From Caulobacteraceae bacterium (GTDB taxonomy: Bacteria; Pseudomonadota; Alphaproteobacteria; Caulobacterales; Caulobacteraceae), in the NCBI GenBank assembly GCA_019748095.1, contig JAIEQA010000009.1:1-44129 (forward strand): a stretch of 44,129 nt of DNA. The letters are read 5' to 3'. The position numbers and the translations under genes are program-made. Position 1 is the stretch's first letter; each line of letters begins with the position of its first letter. Below the pieces are notes generated by a model. It was not told the DNA's origin. It searched no databases and saw only the letters and a program-made list of their open reading frames with translations. Of the stretch, positions 24,265 to 33,179 are shown piece by piece.

Positions 24265-24587
24265 GCGACACCCTCGCCTACAAGATCATCGACGCCGCCG
24301 AGTGGCGCGAAGCGCTTGCCGAGGGCCTCTATGCCGGTTCCGCAGTGGACCGGGCAGACGGCTATATCCATCTGTCGACCGAAGGCCAGCTGGCCGAGAC
24401 GGCCCGCAAACACTACACCGGTCGGACCGATCTGATGCTGCTGACTGTCGACCTGCCCGCGCTCGGCGACGCGGTCGTCTGGGAGGCGTCACGCGACGGG
24501 GCCCTGTTCCCGCATATCTACGGACCACTGCCGGTGAACGCTGTGGTCGACGCAGTGGTATTTGACGCCCCCGCTGGAGCGTCCTGA
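24261..24587 (+). CDS. DUF952 family protein
   Basis: A 108-residue DUF952 protein. LAYKIIDAAEWREALAEG, YAGSAVDRADGYIHLSTEGQ and FPHIYGPLPVNAVVDAVVF are the family signatures. The activity is unknown; the fold is thought to resemble ADP-ribosyl-type enzymes (general knowledge, not tested here). It is coupled on both sides: ATGA overlap with the SixA-like gene, and its TGA is followed directly by the pyrD ATG. The order DUF952-pyrD recurs in alphaproteobacteria from memory. Confidence 0.88.
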   Translation: MSDTLAYKIIDAAEWREALAEGLYAGSAVDRADGYIHLSTEGQLAETARKHYTGRTDLMLLTVDLPALGDAVVWEASRDGALFPHIYGPLPVNAVVDAVVFDAPAGAS

Positions 24588-25631
24588 ATGCTCTCTCACC
24601 TTGGCGTCGCAGCCTTCCGACGACTGGATCCGGAGACGGCCCACGGCCTTGCGATTGCAGCGCTGAAAGCGCTGCCCCTGCCCGGCGCCCCCGCCGACGA
24701 CCCGATCCTGGCCACCCGGATTGCCGGCCTGGATCTGCCGAACCCCGTCGGGCTGGCCGCCGGGCTGGACAAGAATGCCGAGGCGCTGCGTGGCCTGTCC
24801 CGACTGGGCTTCGGCTTTCTGGAGTGCGGTTCGGTCACGCCACTGGCCCAGACCGGAAATCCGAAACCCCGACTGTTCCGCCTGTCCGAGGACCGGGCCA
24901 TCATTAACCGGATGGGGTTCAACAACGCGGGCCTCGAGGCCTTCGCCTCCCACCTCCAGCACCGGCCCCGCGGGTCGGTGGTGGGGGCCAATCTGGGGGC
25001 CAACAAACAGACGGAGGACCGCGCGGCGGACTATGTTCTGGGCCTGCGGCGACTGGCCGGGCTGGCGGACTATTTCACGATCAATATCTCGTCGCCGAAC
25101 ACCCCCGGCCTGCGGGCCCTGCAAGGGCGTGACGCGCTCGACGACCTGCTGAGCCGGGTGGCCGAGGCCCGATCCACAGCCGCGCCTGTCTTCCTGAAGA
25201 TCGCCCCGGACCTGACCGCCGCCGAGGTCGCCATGATCGTCGAGGCCGCCCTGGCGCACCGGATCGATGCGCTGATCGTCTCCAACACCACGCTGGACCG
25301 GCCGGAGACCCTCATATCGCGGGATCGGGGGCAGGAAGGCGGCCTGTCAGGAGCCCCCCTTGCCCCTCGCGCGCTTGAGGCCCTGAAGGCGTCCCGTGAC
25401 GCGTCCGCCGGGCGGCTGCCCCTGATCGCCGTCGGCGGGATCGGTTCAGGGCTCGACGCCTACCGCCGGATCCGGGCGGGTGCCAGCGCCGTCCAGATCT
25501 ATTCGGCCCTGATTTTTGAAGGCCCGGGTCTGGTCCGGAGAATCAAGCACGATCTCGCCGCGCGGCTCCGTTCGGACGGTCTGACCTCGATCACCGAGGC
25601 GATTTCCGCCGGCCCGTTGACGGAGCGTTAG
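24588..25631 (+). CDS. pyrD: Dihydroorotate dehydrogenase (quinone), class 2
   Basis: Membrane-associated FMN enzyme oxidising dihydroorotate to orotate with quinone, in pyrimidine synthesis. It has 347 residues. The N-terminal amphipathic extension (LSHLGVAAFRRLDPETAHGL) marks class 2. Motifs in order: GLAAGLDKNAEAL, SVTPLAQTGNPKPRLFRL, NRMGFNNAGLE, TINISSPNTPGLRALQ with the catalytic serine region, KIAPDL, SNTTLDRP, AVGGIGSGLDA and QIYSALIFEGP. Start ATG 24588 follows the DUF952 stop without a gap. Confidence 0.97.
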   Translation: MLSHLGVAAFRRLDPETAHGLAIAALKALPLPGAPADDPILATRIAGLDLPNPVGLAAGLDKNAEALRGLSRLGFGFLECGSVTPLAQTGNPKPRLFRLSEDRAIINRMGFNNAGLEAFASHLQHRPRGSVVGANLGANKQTEDRAADYVLGLRRLAGLADYFTINISSPNTPGLRALQGRDALDDLLSRVAEARSTAAPVFLKIAPDLTAAEVAMIVEAALAHRIDALIVSNTTLDRPETLISRDRGQEGGLSGAPLAPRALEALKASRDASAGRLPLIAVGGIGSGLDAYRRIRAGASAVQIYSALIFEGPGLVRRIKHDLAARLRSDGLTSITEAISAGPLTER

Positions 25632-25692
25632 GGGCGATCCGGCATGGTCTGCATGTGCGGGGCCAACACCGCCGTTTCAGCCGGGGATGTGA

Positions 25693-27597
25693 ATGTCGGA
25701 GGCCAGCACGAACACGGCTCCGACCTGGATTCCCGCCATCCGGCGCCGCCGTCGCGCCCTGCTCCAGCGCCTCGGCATGGGTGCCGCGACGGCGATGGTC
25801 TTCAGCCCCCTGTTCGGGTGGACCTTCACCGCCCTCTGGGTAACCGCCTATTTCCTGATCCAGGTCCTCGAACTGGTCATCTTCGCCCCGGTCAATCGGG
25901 GCGATGTGGAGCGGATGCCCCCGGGCCGTTCCGCAGCGGGCGTCGTCTTCCTGTTTCTGAACGCAGCCGCCTTCGGCAGCCTTTCAATTCCGCTGTGGCT
26001 GACCGGGGGCCCCATGGGCGGCGTCTGCGCCGCCGTGCTGAGCGCCTCGGGGGCCATCTACGGCGTGATCAACTCACCCCGCTCCAGAACCGTCCTGGCC
26101 ATCACCATCACGCCCCACTTCCTCTACATGGCGGCGACGCCATTCTGGATGTCCTGGTATGGGGCCCCGACCGGATTTGTCACGGCCGCGGCGGTCGCCT
26201 TCGCTGTGTTCGGGGCCTACTGCCTCTCCACCTGGCAGCGCATGAACGAGGCCGCCGAGGCGGAGACTTCAGCGCGCCTCGACGCTGACCGGCGCCGGGC
26301 AGAAACAGAGCGGGCCATGGCGGGTCGTACCGCCTTTCTGGCAGCCGTCGGCCACGACCTGCGAACACCGATCAGCGCCATCATGACAGGCGCGAGCGAG
26401 CTGCAACGGGGGGCGACGGACAACACCGCCCGGGCCCAGGCGGTCCTCATCTCTGACGCAAGCCTGATGATGAAGGCCCTGCTCGACGATCTGCTCGACC
26501 ACGCCAAGCTGGACGCGGGCCGGATGACGGTCGAGGCCACGGACTTCAACCCGCGCAGCCTGATCGCCCAGACCCTCATGTTCTGGCAGGGCGAAGCGCG
26601 CGCGCGAGGGCTCAAGCTGAGGGTCGAGGGGGCCCGTCAGATGCCGAACTCCGTGAAGGGTGATCCGATGCGGCTGCGTCAGGTTCTGAACAACCTGATG
26701 TCCAATGCGATGAAGTTCACGACAGAGGGTTCGATCACCCTGCGTCTGTCGGCCTGGCTTGAGGAACCCTCGGACTATGCGATCCTGATTGAGGTCGCGG
26801 ACACGGGACCGGGCATGACCCGCGATCAGCTGGCCCGGCTCTTCACGCCGTTCGACCAGACGATCGAGGGCGTCAGCGCCAGGCACGGTGGCACCGGTCT
26901 GGGACTGAGCATCAGCCGTGATCTGGCCGAACTGATGGGCGGCCGCCTCACGGCGCGCAGTCATCCGGGCAAGGGTGCCGCCTTCACCCTGTCCGTCGTC
27001 CTTCCCAGGGGTGAGCGGGTGGTCGCGCCCTTGCCCGCGTTCGGCGAGGACAGCCGGGGCGATATCGTCCGCAGTCTTGCCCGCCGAATGCCGGCTTCAG
27101 AAATCGACGATCTGCCGGATCCGGAAGCCTTGGCGACGCCCGAACCGCACACTGACGAAGCTGCGGCCCCGGAGCCCGAGGACGCGGGCCGCCCGCTGCG
27201 GGTCCTGGTGGTCGACGACCATGAGATCAACCGGCGCGCCGTGGAACTGATCCTGACACCGCTCGGCTGCGACATCGCCACGGCCGCAGATGGTCTTCTG
27301 GCCCTCGCCCGGTGCGAGACCAGCGTCTTCGACGTGATCTTCATGGACGTCCGCATGCCAGAGCTGGATGGTCGTGAGACCACGCGGAGACTCCGGGCCG
27401 AGGGTGGACCCAACGCCCGCGTTCCGGTCATCGCCGTGACGGCCGACACCTCGCCGGACGATATCGCCGCCTGTATGGCCGCCGGCATGACCTATTTTGT
27501 GTCCAAGCCGCTGACGCCGGCCGTTCTGCTCGGCGCGCTACAGCAAGCCCTATCGGGCGAGATGGCAGCGGCGGGCTCCGAGCCGGTCGCAGCCTGA
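25693..27597 (+). CDS. Hybrid sensor histidine kinase/response regulator
   Basis: A 634-residue inner-membrane two-component protein. Residues ~25-180 hold five or six hydrophobic segments with no recognised sensor domain. A short coiled linker (~183-212) leads to the HisKA helix FLAAVGHDLRTPISAIM with phospho-accepting His221. The ATPase domain follows with N box LNNLMSNAMKFT, G1 VADTGPGM and G2 GGTGLGLSI. The C-terminal receiver domain (~499-625) has acidic pair VVDDHE, phospho-acceptor Asp552 in FMDVRMPELDG, TADTS and SKPLTP. No Hpt domain is present, so phosphate must pass to an external partner. The signal sensed is unknown. Confidence 0.92.
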   Translation: MSEASTNTAPTWIPAIRRRRRALLQRLGMGAATAMVFSPLFGWTFTALWVTAYFLIQVLELVIFAPVNRGDVERMPPGRSAAGVVFLFLNAAAFGSLSIPLWLTGGPMGGVCAAVLSASGAIYGVINSPRSRTVLAITITPHFLYMAATPFWMSWYGAPTGFVTAAAVAFAVFGAYCLSTWQRMNEAAEAETSARLDADRRRAETERAMAGRTAFLAAVGHDLRTPISAIMTGASELQRGATDNTARAQAVLISDASLMMKALLDDLLDHAKLDAGRMTVEATDFNPRSLIAQTLMFWQGEARARGLKLRVEGARQMPNSVKGDPMRLRQVLNNLMSNAMKFTTEGSITLRLSAWLEEPSDYAILIEVADTGPGMTRDQLARLFTPFDQTIEGVSARHGGTGLGLSISRDLAELMGGRLTARSHPGKGAAFTLSVVLPRGERVVAPLPAFGEDSRGDIVRSLARRMPASEIDDLPDPEALATPEPHTDEAAAPEPEDAGRPLRVLVVDDHEINRRAVELILTPLGCDIATAADGLLALARCETSVFDVIFMDVRMPELDGRETTRRLRAEGGPNARVPVIAVTADTSPDDIAACMAAGMTYFVSKPLTPAVLLGALQQALSGEMAAAGSEPVAA

Positions 27598-27624
27598 ACC
27601 TGAACCCGTACGAGCCCCCGGTCC

Positions 27625-27655
27625 GAGGCTCTCAGGCCAGGGTCCGGGAGCCTCG
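27625..27655. terminator. Candidate hairpin between convergent kinase and peroxiredoxin genes
   Basis: A perfect 8-base pair CGAGGCTC (27624-27631) with GAGCCTCG (27648-27655) lies in the 70-base gap between the two convergent stops. No T-run follows, so it is a weak terminator candidate. Confidence 0.3.
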
Positions 27656-27667
27656 AGAGCCGGTCGC

Positions 27668-28153
27668 CTACAGCTGGGCCAGAAGATGCTCGGCGGAGGA
27701 AACCTTGAACTCACCGCCCTGTTCGATGTTCAACTGTTCGACCACGCCGTCGCGGATGAGCATGGAGTAGCGCTGCGAGCGCTCGCCCATGCCGAACCCC
27801 TTGGCGTCCAGCGTCAGGCCCAGCGTGCGGGTGAAATCCCCGTTGCCGTCCGCGAGCATGACCACATCATCGGCCGTCAGGCTCTGGCTCTCGGCCCAGG
27901 CAGCGAGCACGAAGGCGTCATTGACCGACAGGCAGGCGATGACATCGACCCCCTTGGCAGCCAGAGCCGCCTTGTTGTCGACAAAGCCGGGCAGGTGACG
28001 GGCCGAGCAGGTCGGCGTGAAGGCCCCCGGCACGGCGAACAGGGCGACCGTCTTGCCCTTGAAGAAATCATCGGTCTGAACCGGACGCGGGCCCTCGGCC
28101 GTGGGCGTGGTCAGGGTGGCGGACGGGATACGGTCACCGATCTGGATCGTCAT
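27668..28153 (-). CDS. Peroxiredoxin, Prx5/redoxin type
   Basis: A 161-residue thiol peroxidase reducing H2O2 and alkyl hydroperoxides. The peroxidatic cysteine is in VPGAFTPTCSARHLPGF (~41-57), a Prx5-type signature; a second cysteine is in DVIACLSVNDAFV. LGLTLDAKGFGMGERSQRYSMLI and the end VSSAEHLLAQL complete the family pattern. The reductant is probably glutaredoxin/glutathione or thioredoxin. It is divergent from YqgE across 135 bases; no OxyR site could be assigned. Confidence 0.94.
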   Translation of the reverse strand: MTIQIGDRIPSATLTTPTAEGPRPVQTDDFFKGKTVALFAVPGAFTPTCSARHLPGFVDNKAALAAKGVDVIACLSVNDAFVLAAWAESQSLTADDVVMLADGNGDFTRTLGLTLDAKGFGMGERSQRYSMLIRDGVVEQLNIEQGGEFKVSSAEHLLAQL

Positions 28154-28288
28154 GGCAGGCTCCGGATATCAGGAAACGACGCGACCGCGCCGGCACCGTC
28201 AAATAGGGGGGCCGGTGCCCCGCGCCAAGTCCGTTCTGTCGCAGCGGCGCGACTTGCGCTGCGGCGCGATCATGCCGATCATGGAAGC

Positions 28289-28858
28289 ATGGTCGCCCTT
28301 CAGTCTCTCGCCGGCCGCCTGCTGGTCGCCATGCCCGGCATCGGCGATCCCCGTTTCGAACATGCGGTCATCCTCGTCTGCGCCCACGATACCGATCACG
28401 CGATGGGGCTACGGATCGACCGCCCCGCCCCGGGGGTGGATCTCGGGGCCGTGCTGACACGGCTGGATCTGCCGGCAACCGGGGCCACCGCCGGCCGGCC
28501 GGTACTGGTGGGCGGTCCTGTCGAGCGGGAGCGGGGTTTCGTCCTGCATACCGATGACTGGATGGTGTCTGGCTCCAGCTCTCCGTTCGGTGATGGTCTG
28601 GCCCTGACAGCAACACGCGAGGCCTTGACTGCGATGACCGATACACTCTCCGGTCCGCGCCGCGCGGTGCTCCTGCTCGGCTACGCCGGTTGGGGCGAAG
28701 GTCAGTTGGAAGAAGAGCTCGCAGACAACGTCTGGCTTACGGCCGAGGCGGATCTTGATCTGCTGTTTGACGGGGACTTCGAGACCAAGTGGACGCGCGC
28801 GCTGGCCGGTCTGGGTGTCGATGCGGCCCGGCTGTCCAGCCAGAGCGGCCGGGCCTGA
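28289..28858 (+). CDS. yqgE: YqgE/AlgH family protein (UPF0301)
   Basis: A 189-residue member of UPF0301. The N-terminal SLAGRLLVAMPGIGDPRFEH (residues ~4-23) and AVILVCAHDTDHAMGLRIDR are diagnostic, followed by VLVGGPVERERGFVLHTDDW and VLLLGYAGWGEGQLEEELADNVWL. The cellular role is not established. ATG 28289 fits the family start; GGA lies just upstream, so the ribosome-binding site is close-spaced. It is convergent with the PdeA-like gene, four bases between the stops. Confidence 0.92.
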   Translation: MVALQSLAGRLLVAMPGIGDPRFEHAVILVCAHDTDHAMGLRIDRPAPGVDLGAVLTRLDLPATGATAGRPVLVGGPVERERGFVLHTDDWMVSGSSSPFGDGLALTATREALTAMTDTLSGPRRAVLLLGYAGWGEGQLEEELADNVWLTAEADLDLLFDGDFETKWTRALAGLGVDAARLSSQSGRA

Positions 28859-28862
28859 GCCC

Positions 28863-30530
28863 TCAGCCCGACCGCGCCTTGAGCGGCGCCGCCCCGTCGG
28901 ACAGACTTTCGTTCAGATAGACCTCGGCCTCCTGGGCCGGCAGGGCGGGCGCGTAGCCGAACCCCTGTCCATAGTGGCACTGGGCATCGAGCAGCAGGGC
29001 GGCCAGGCCGGCGTTCTCGACGCCCTCGGCCACCACCTCAAGCGACAGGTCGCGTCCCAGATTGACGACCGACTTGACGATCTTCGCCGAGCCCTCGTCC
29101 TTGTCCATCGTCAGCACGAAGTACCGGTCGATCTTCAGCGTATCGAACGGCAACCGGGCCAGATACGACAGCGACGAGAATCCGGTCCCGAAATCGTCCA
29201 GCGCCAGCGAAGCACCGACATCCTTCAGCTTCTGCAGGATCACGGCAGCCGTGGCCGTGTCGCGCATGATGTCGCCTTCGGTCACCTCCAGCTTCAGCGC
29301 GCCGCGCGGCAGTCCGGTCTCCTGGATCACCCGGGCGACATCCTCGATCAGGTTCGGCCGCTCGATCTCGCCGACCGACAGATTGACGCTGCAGAAAAGC
29401 TTGCCGGCCCGCGGGTGCCGCTTCAGCCATTCGGCCAGTTGTCGCGCCGACTGGGTCATCATCATCAGACCCAGTTCGTTCATCAGCCCCATTTCATCGG
29501 TCAGCCCAAGGAACTCATCCGGTGGAACCAGACCGCGCCGCGGATGGCGCCAGCGGGCCAGGGCCTCAAACCCGGCCACCGCCCCGGTGTTCAGGTTCAC
29601 GATCGGCTGGAAGAAGGGCTCGATCTCGCCGCGTACGAAGGCGTTCCTCAGGTCCGCCTCCAGCGCCAGCCGGGACAGGCTGTCGCTCTCCAGCCCGCGC
29701 CCATAGGCTGCAGATCCGCCCCGCCCGGCCTTCTTGGCGGCCCCGACCGCGAGTTCCGCCCGGCGCAGCAGTTCCGACGCATCGGGTGCGTCCGGCCCGC
29801 CCTCGAAAGTGACAGAGCCGACCGAGACGGTCGGATAGATGTCAAACCCCGCCACCCGAAGTGGCTGCTCCAGTGCCGCCCGCAGACGTTCGGAGCCGTT
29901 GCGGGAACCATGCGGCAGCAGGACGACGAATTCGTCTTCACCGATCCGGGCCGGAAAGGCATCCGCGGAAAAGGCGGCCGCCATCCGGGAGCCCAGCGCC
30001 GAGATCACCATATCGGTCCGCTCGTGACCGAGGGCCTCGTTCAGACGTCGCAGCCGGTCGATGTCGGCGATTACCAGATCATAGTCACCGGGCACCGTCA
30101 GCGCGTCGGCGGCCCGGGCCAGAAAGGTCCGGCGGTCCAGCAGGCCGGTCAGCGAATCCTTGTCACCCCCGGCGATCCGGGTCTCCAGCGCCACCATTCC
30201 GGCAGCCCGCAACCCGTCCTCCAGCCAGACACCCCGCCAAAGGCAGGTCTCGGACTCGCGCATCCGCAGGCGCACGGAGACTTCCGTCCCCTCGGCGGCG
30301 GGCTTGAGAATTCGCTCGGCCAGCGACCGGTCCTGGGGCTGGGCGAGGGCGACAAAGGCGGCCCCCGAACACTCCGGGGCCAGCGGGCCCAGACCCAGGG
30401 AGCGGGTGGCACCGGTGAAGCGGATCTGGTCCTCGGCCGGCGTCCATATCCACAGGGCGGAACCGGCGGCGGCCAGCGCCTCGATCGCCGTCGTCGCGTC
30501 CCAGGTCAGGCTTCTGGATCGCGACTGCAC
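28863..30530 (-). CDS. pdeA: PAS-GEDEF-EAL protein, PdeA-like c-di-GMP phosphodiesterase
   Basis: Predicted 555-residue cytoplasmic c-di-GMP phosphodiesterase. Residues ~10-120 resemble a PAS domain (SALWIWTPAEDQIRFTGATR). The GGDEF domain has the degenerate motif ARIGEDEFVVLL (GEDEF at ~197-201), so it is unlikely to be a cyclase but may bind GTP. The EAL domain keeps FEALARWRHP, LEVTEGDIM, LDDFGTGFSSLSYL, LKIDRYFV and VVAEGVE, hence is probably active. Domain order, GEDEF and neighbours match my recollection of Caulobacter crescentus PdeA. GTG 30530 starts 15 bases after the GNAT stop; ATG 30599 is possible but overlaps that gene by 55 bases. Confidence 0.85.
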   Translation of the reverse strand: MQSRSRSLTWDATTAIEALAAAGSALWIWTPAEDQIRFTGATRSLGLGPLAPECSGAAFVALAQPQDRSLAERILKPAAEGTEVSVRLRMRESETCLWRGVWLEDGLRAAGMVALETRIAGGDKDSLTGLLDRRTFLARAADALTVPGDYDLVIADIDRLRRLNEALGHERTDMVISALGSRMAAAFSADAFPARIGEDEFVVLLPHGSRNGSERLRAALEQPLRVAGFDIYPTVSVGSVTFEGGPDAPDASELLRRAELAVGAAKKAGRGGSAAYGRGLESDSLSRLALEADLRNAFVRGEIEPFFQPIVNLNTGAVAGFEALARWRHPRRGLVPPDEFLGLTDEMGLMNELGLMMMTQSARQLAEWLKRHPRAGKLFCSVNLSVGEIERPNLIEDVARVIQETGLPRGALKLEVTEGDIMRDTATAAVILQKLKDVGASLALDDFGTGFSSLSYLARLPFDTLKIDRYFVLTMDKDEGSAKIVKSVVNLGRDLSLEVVAEGVENAGLAALLLDAQCHYGQGFGYAPALPAQEAEVYLNESLSDGAAPLKARSG

Positions 30531-30544
30531 GGGCGGGACGTTCC

Positions 30545-31132
30545 TCAGGGACTGACGAATTCGTCCGACACAAGACCGAACAGGATATGGTCTGCCCATA
30601 CGCCGTTAATTTTAAGATAAGCCCGCGCCTCGCCTTCCTTGCGGAAGCCCGCCCTCTCCAGCACGCGCCGTGACGCCAGATTGCTGGGCAGGCAGGAAGC
30701 CTCCAGGCGGTGCAGATGCACCGAGCGAAAGGCAAAGCCGGCCAGGGCCCTGACCGCCGCCGTCGCCAGCCCCCTGCCGGCATAGGGCTGGCCGATCCAG
30801 TAGCCGAGGGTTCCGGTCTCCGCGACACCGCGGCGGACGTTGGACAGGGTGATGGCCCCCAGCAGGGTCCGGCCCGTCGGGTCGAGGATGAAGAACGGCC
30901 AGGCATGACCCAGTTCCATCTCCCGGGCATAGACACCGAGCCGCCGACGATAGGCCGCCCGGGTCAGGTCGTCGTCCGGCCAGGCCGGCTCCCAGGGCTG
31001 AAGATAGTCACGCGATACGGCGCGGAGATCGGACCAGACGGCGTAATCGGCCGCCCGGGGCGGACGCAGCAGGATGCCCTGCCCCTCAACCACAGGACCG
31101 GTCGCGTCCGTCATCCAGTCCAGGAGGGCCAT
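30545..31132 (-). CDS. rimJ: GNAT acetyltransferase, RimJ-like
   Basis: A 195-residue N-acetyltransferase related to RimJ, which acetylates the N-terminus of ribosomal protein S5. The acetyl-CoA loop is YWIGQPYAGRGLATAAVRAL (~110-129), followed by FRSVHLHRLEASCLPSNLASRRVLERAGFRKEG, both strong family signals. FFILDPTGRTLLGAITLSNV is the preceding strand pair. Substrate specificity is inferred only from similarity. It lies between the M16 peptidase gene and the PdeA-like gene, with 65 bases upstream. Confidence 0.9.
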   Translation of the reverse strand: MALLDWMTDATGPVVEGQGILLRPPRAADYAVWSDLRAVSRDYLQPWEPAWPDDDLTRAAYRRRLGVYAREMELGHAWPFFILDPTGRTLLGAITLSNVRRGVAETGTLGYWIGQPYAGRGLATAAVRALAGFAFRSVHLHRLEASCLPSNLASRRVLERAGFRKEGEARAYLKINGVWADHILFGLVSDEFVSP

Positions 31133-31197
31133 GCGACATACTAGCCACCCGTTCCGGCTTGCGAAAGCGGGGACCTGTCGTCACCGAAAGACCAGGG

Positions 31198-32463
31198 TCA
31201 GGCCGCAACCCGCCGGGCGAAGGCCAGGCCTGCGGGGGCCGCCGACCGGGGGCCCAGAACCGCCGTGGCGGCCCGTCCGGGGGCCAGGATCCGGGTCCCC
31301 ACGGCCTGGAGATCCGCCGCCGTGGTCGCGTCCATCCGGCTGACGGTCTCGTCCGACGGGACCGGGGCCCCGAACATCAGGGTCTGGGCCGCATTGCGGC
31401 CGGCCCGGCTGGCAGGGCTCTCGTCCGACATCCACAATCCGCCCTTCAGGACCGCCTTGGCCCGCGCCAGTTCAGACGCCGTCGGCCCCTTGTCGCTCAG
31501 GTCCCGAATCTCGTCGGCACAGACCTCGGCCAGCTCAACCGCCCGGTCCGCCGCCGCCCCGGCGTAGATGCCGAGCACCCCCCCGTCGTCATAGGGTTCC
31601 TGATAGGCGTCGATCGCATAGGCCAGGCCGCGCTCTTCGCGGGCGCTCTGGAACAGGCGCGAGGCCATGCCGCCGCCGAGGATCTCGGTAAACAGCCGCA
31701 GGGCCGGGATTGCCGGGTCCGACGCGGCGAGGGCGGGGAGCTGAAACACCAGATTGGCCTGCTCGATCCGACGCGACAGGCTCGCCGTTCCGCCCGAGAA
31801 GATCGCAGCAGCCGGGGCCTCGACCGGGGTCGCGACCGCAGCCCCGAACCAGCGCTCCGCCAACGCGAGAAACTCGGCCTCATCGACCGCTCCCGACACC
31901 GCCACCACCATCCGGTCCGGCGAGTACAACTGCGCCCGCCAATCCGTCACTCCGGCCCGATCGGCCGATCGCAGGCTCTCGACGGAGCCCAGAATGGGCC
32001 GCCCCAGCGGCTGGCCGGCAAAGGCCATGGTCTGGGCCATCTCGAAGACATGGTCATCCGGGGTGTCGAAGGCCTCGGCGATCTCCTGGGCCACAACGTC
32101 CTTCTCGCGCTCAAGCTCGGCAGAATCGAGGGTGGGACGAAACACCAGATCGGACACGACCTGCATGGCCAGGCCCAGCGACCCGTCCAGCGCCCGGATC
32201 TCGAAACTGGTCCGCTCATAGCCCGTGGCGGCATTGATCGATCCGCCCTCGGCCTCGATCCGCTCAACGATCTCGCGCGCCGCCATATCGCCGGCCCCCT
32301 TGAACACCAGGTGCTCCAGGAAATGGGACCAGCCGGAGCGGCTCTCGTTTTCCCATCTCGCCCCGCCCCGGACCGCAACCGTCAGGGCCAGGGTGCGCAG
32401 CCCCGGCATGGGATCGCAAACAAGGCGGACACCATTGGACAGCGTATGGACGGAGGCGGTCAG
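31198..32463 (-). CDS. M16 family zinc peptidase, probable CTG start
   Basis: Predicted 421-residue M16B metallopeptidase (processing-peptidase-like). The inverted zinc motif is WSHFLEHLVFKG, with the third ligand in ELEREKDVVAQEI. ILGGGMASRLFQSAREERGLAYAI belongs to the second domain. The family N-terminus T-A-S-V-H-T-L-S-N-G-V-R-L-V-C-D-P is encoded directly upstream of the first ATG (32409), and no in-frame ATG, GTG or TTG precedes it for a long way. A CTG at 32463 overlaps the SURF1 stop as CTGA, exactly where relatives would start. Starting at 32409 would remove the first strand. Confidence 0.88.
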   Translation of the reverse strand: MTASVHTLSNGVRLVCDPMPGLRTLALTVAVRGGARWENESRSGWSHFLEHLVFKGAGDMAAREIVERIEAEGGSINAATGYERTSFEIRALDGSLGLAMQVVSDLVFRPTLDSAELEREKDVVAQEIAEAFDTPDDHVFEMAQTMAFAGQPLGRPILGSVESLRSADRAGVTDWRAQLYSPDRMVVAVSGAVDEAEFLALAERWFGAAVATPVEAPAAAIFSGGTASLSRRIEQANLVFQLPALAASDPAIPALRLFTEILGGGMASRLFQSAREERGLAYAIDAYQEPYDDGGVLGIYAGAAADRAVELAEVCADEIRDLSDKGPTASELARAKAVLKGGLWMSDESPASRAGRNAAQTLMFGAPVPSDETVSRMDATTAADLQAVGTRILAPGRAATAVLGPRSAAPAGLAFARRVAA

Positions 32464-33179
32464 GGCACGGACTTTCGGAAACGGCGGATCAGACCGGCGA
32501 CATAGAAAGCCACCAGGGCCAGCGCCAGCCCGAACCAGGTCAGGGCATAGCCCAGATGATTGTTCGAGAACGCCGCCGGCGGGGCCGAGGCAATCATTGC
32601 CTCCAGTTCCGGATTGGGTGAGGTCAGGGCGAAAAGGGTGAACTCCGACGGTGCCCCGGCACGCAGCGCGGTCGCGAGGGCGGCATTGTCACGCCCGTAG
32701 AAGCGCTGCCCGTCCGGGGCCGGGGTCATGGCTCCGGGCGGGGGCGAACGTCGCAGCTCGACCACGAGGGCCAGAGGCAGGGTCGAGACGAGGACCCGGG
32801 GACGCGCGGACACGGTGTCCGGCACGAACCCCCGGTCCACCAGGAAGGTCTGGCCGGTCCCTTCCGGAACACAGGCAGAGATCAGCCGGCTTCCCGGCTG
32901 CCCATCATGGATCGACTGGAGCTCGGCAAACGGCGCGGTCGCCAGACCACGACAGACGACCAGCGCCTTGCGGAACTCCGGCTCGGAGGCCGCGAGGACG
33001 TCTGCGAGGGGGGACGGTGCCAGAGCCGCCGCCCGCTCGGCCCGGTCGATCAAGCCCGCCTTCCACTGCAGCCGCTCGACCTGCCACAACCCCAGACCGA
33101 CGAGGACGGCAACGCACAGGGCCAGAAACAGGGTGACCAGAACCGGAAACCGGGCGGCCGCATGCGGGGCATCAGTCAT
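32460..33179 (-). CDS. SURF1-family cytochrome oxidase assembly protein
   Basis: A 239-residue inner-membrane assembly factor for the aa3 oxidase, thought to help haem a insertion into subunit I. The usual two transmembrane segments are present, at 14-34 (VLVTLFLALCVAVLVGLGLW followed by Q-V-E-R) and near 205-228 (NNHLGYALTWFGLALALVAF). The periplasmic part carries FLVDRGFVP and PDGQRFYGRD. It overlaps DUF983 by eight bases and the peptidase gene by four. Confidence 0.9.
   Translation of the reverse strand: MTDAPHAAARFPVLVTLFLALCVAVLVGLGLWQVERLQWKAGLIDRAERAAALAPSPLADVLAASEPEFRKALVVCRGLATAPFAELQSIHDGQPGSRLISACVPEGTGQTFLVDRGFVPDTVSARPRVLVSTLPLALVVELRRSPPPGAMTPAPDGQRFYGRDNAALATALRAGAPSEFTLFALTSPNPELEAMIASAPPAAFSNNHLGYALTWFGLALALVAFYVAGLIRRFRKSVP

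Noticed and set aside
29038..29430. Extra small ORFs inside the PdeA-like gene
   Set aside because: Alternative-frame readings without initiation signals or conserved features.
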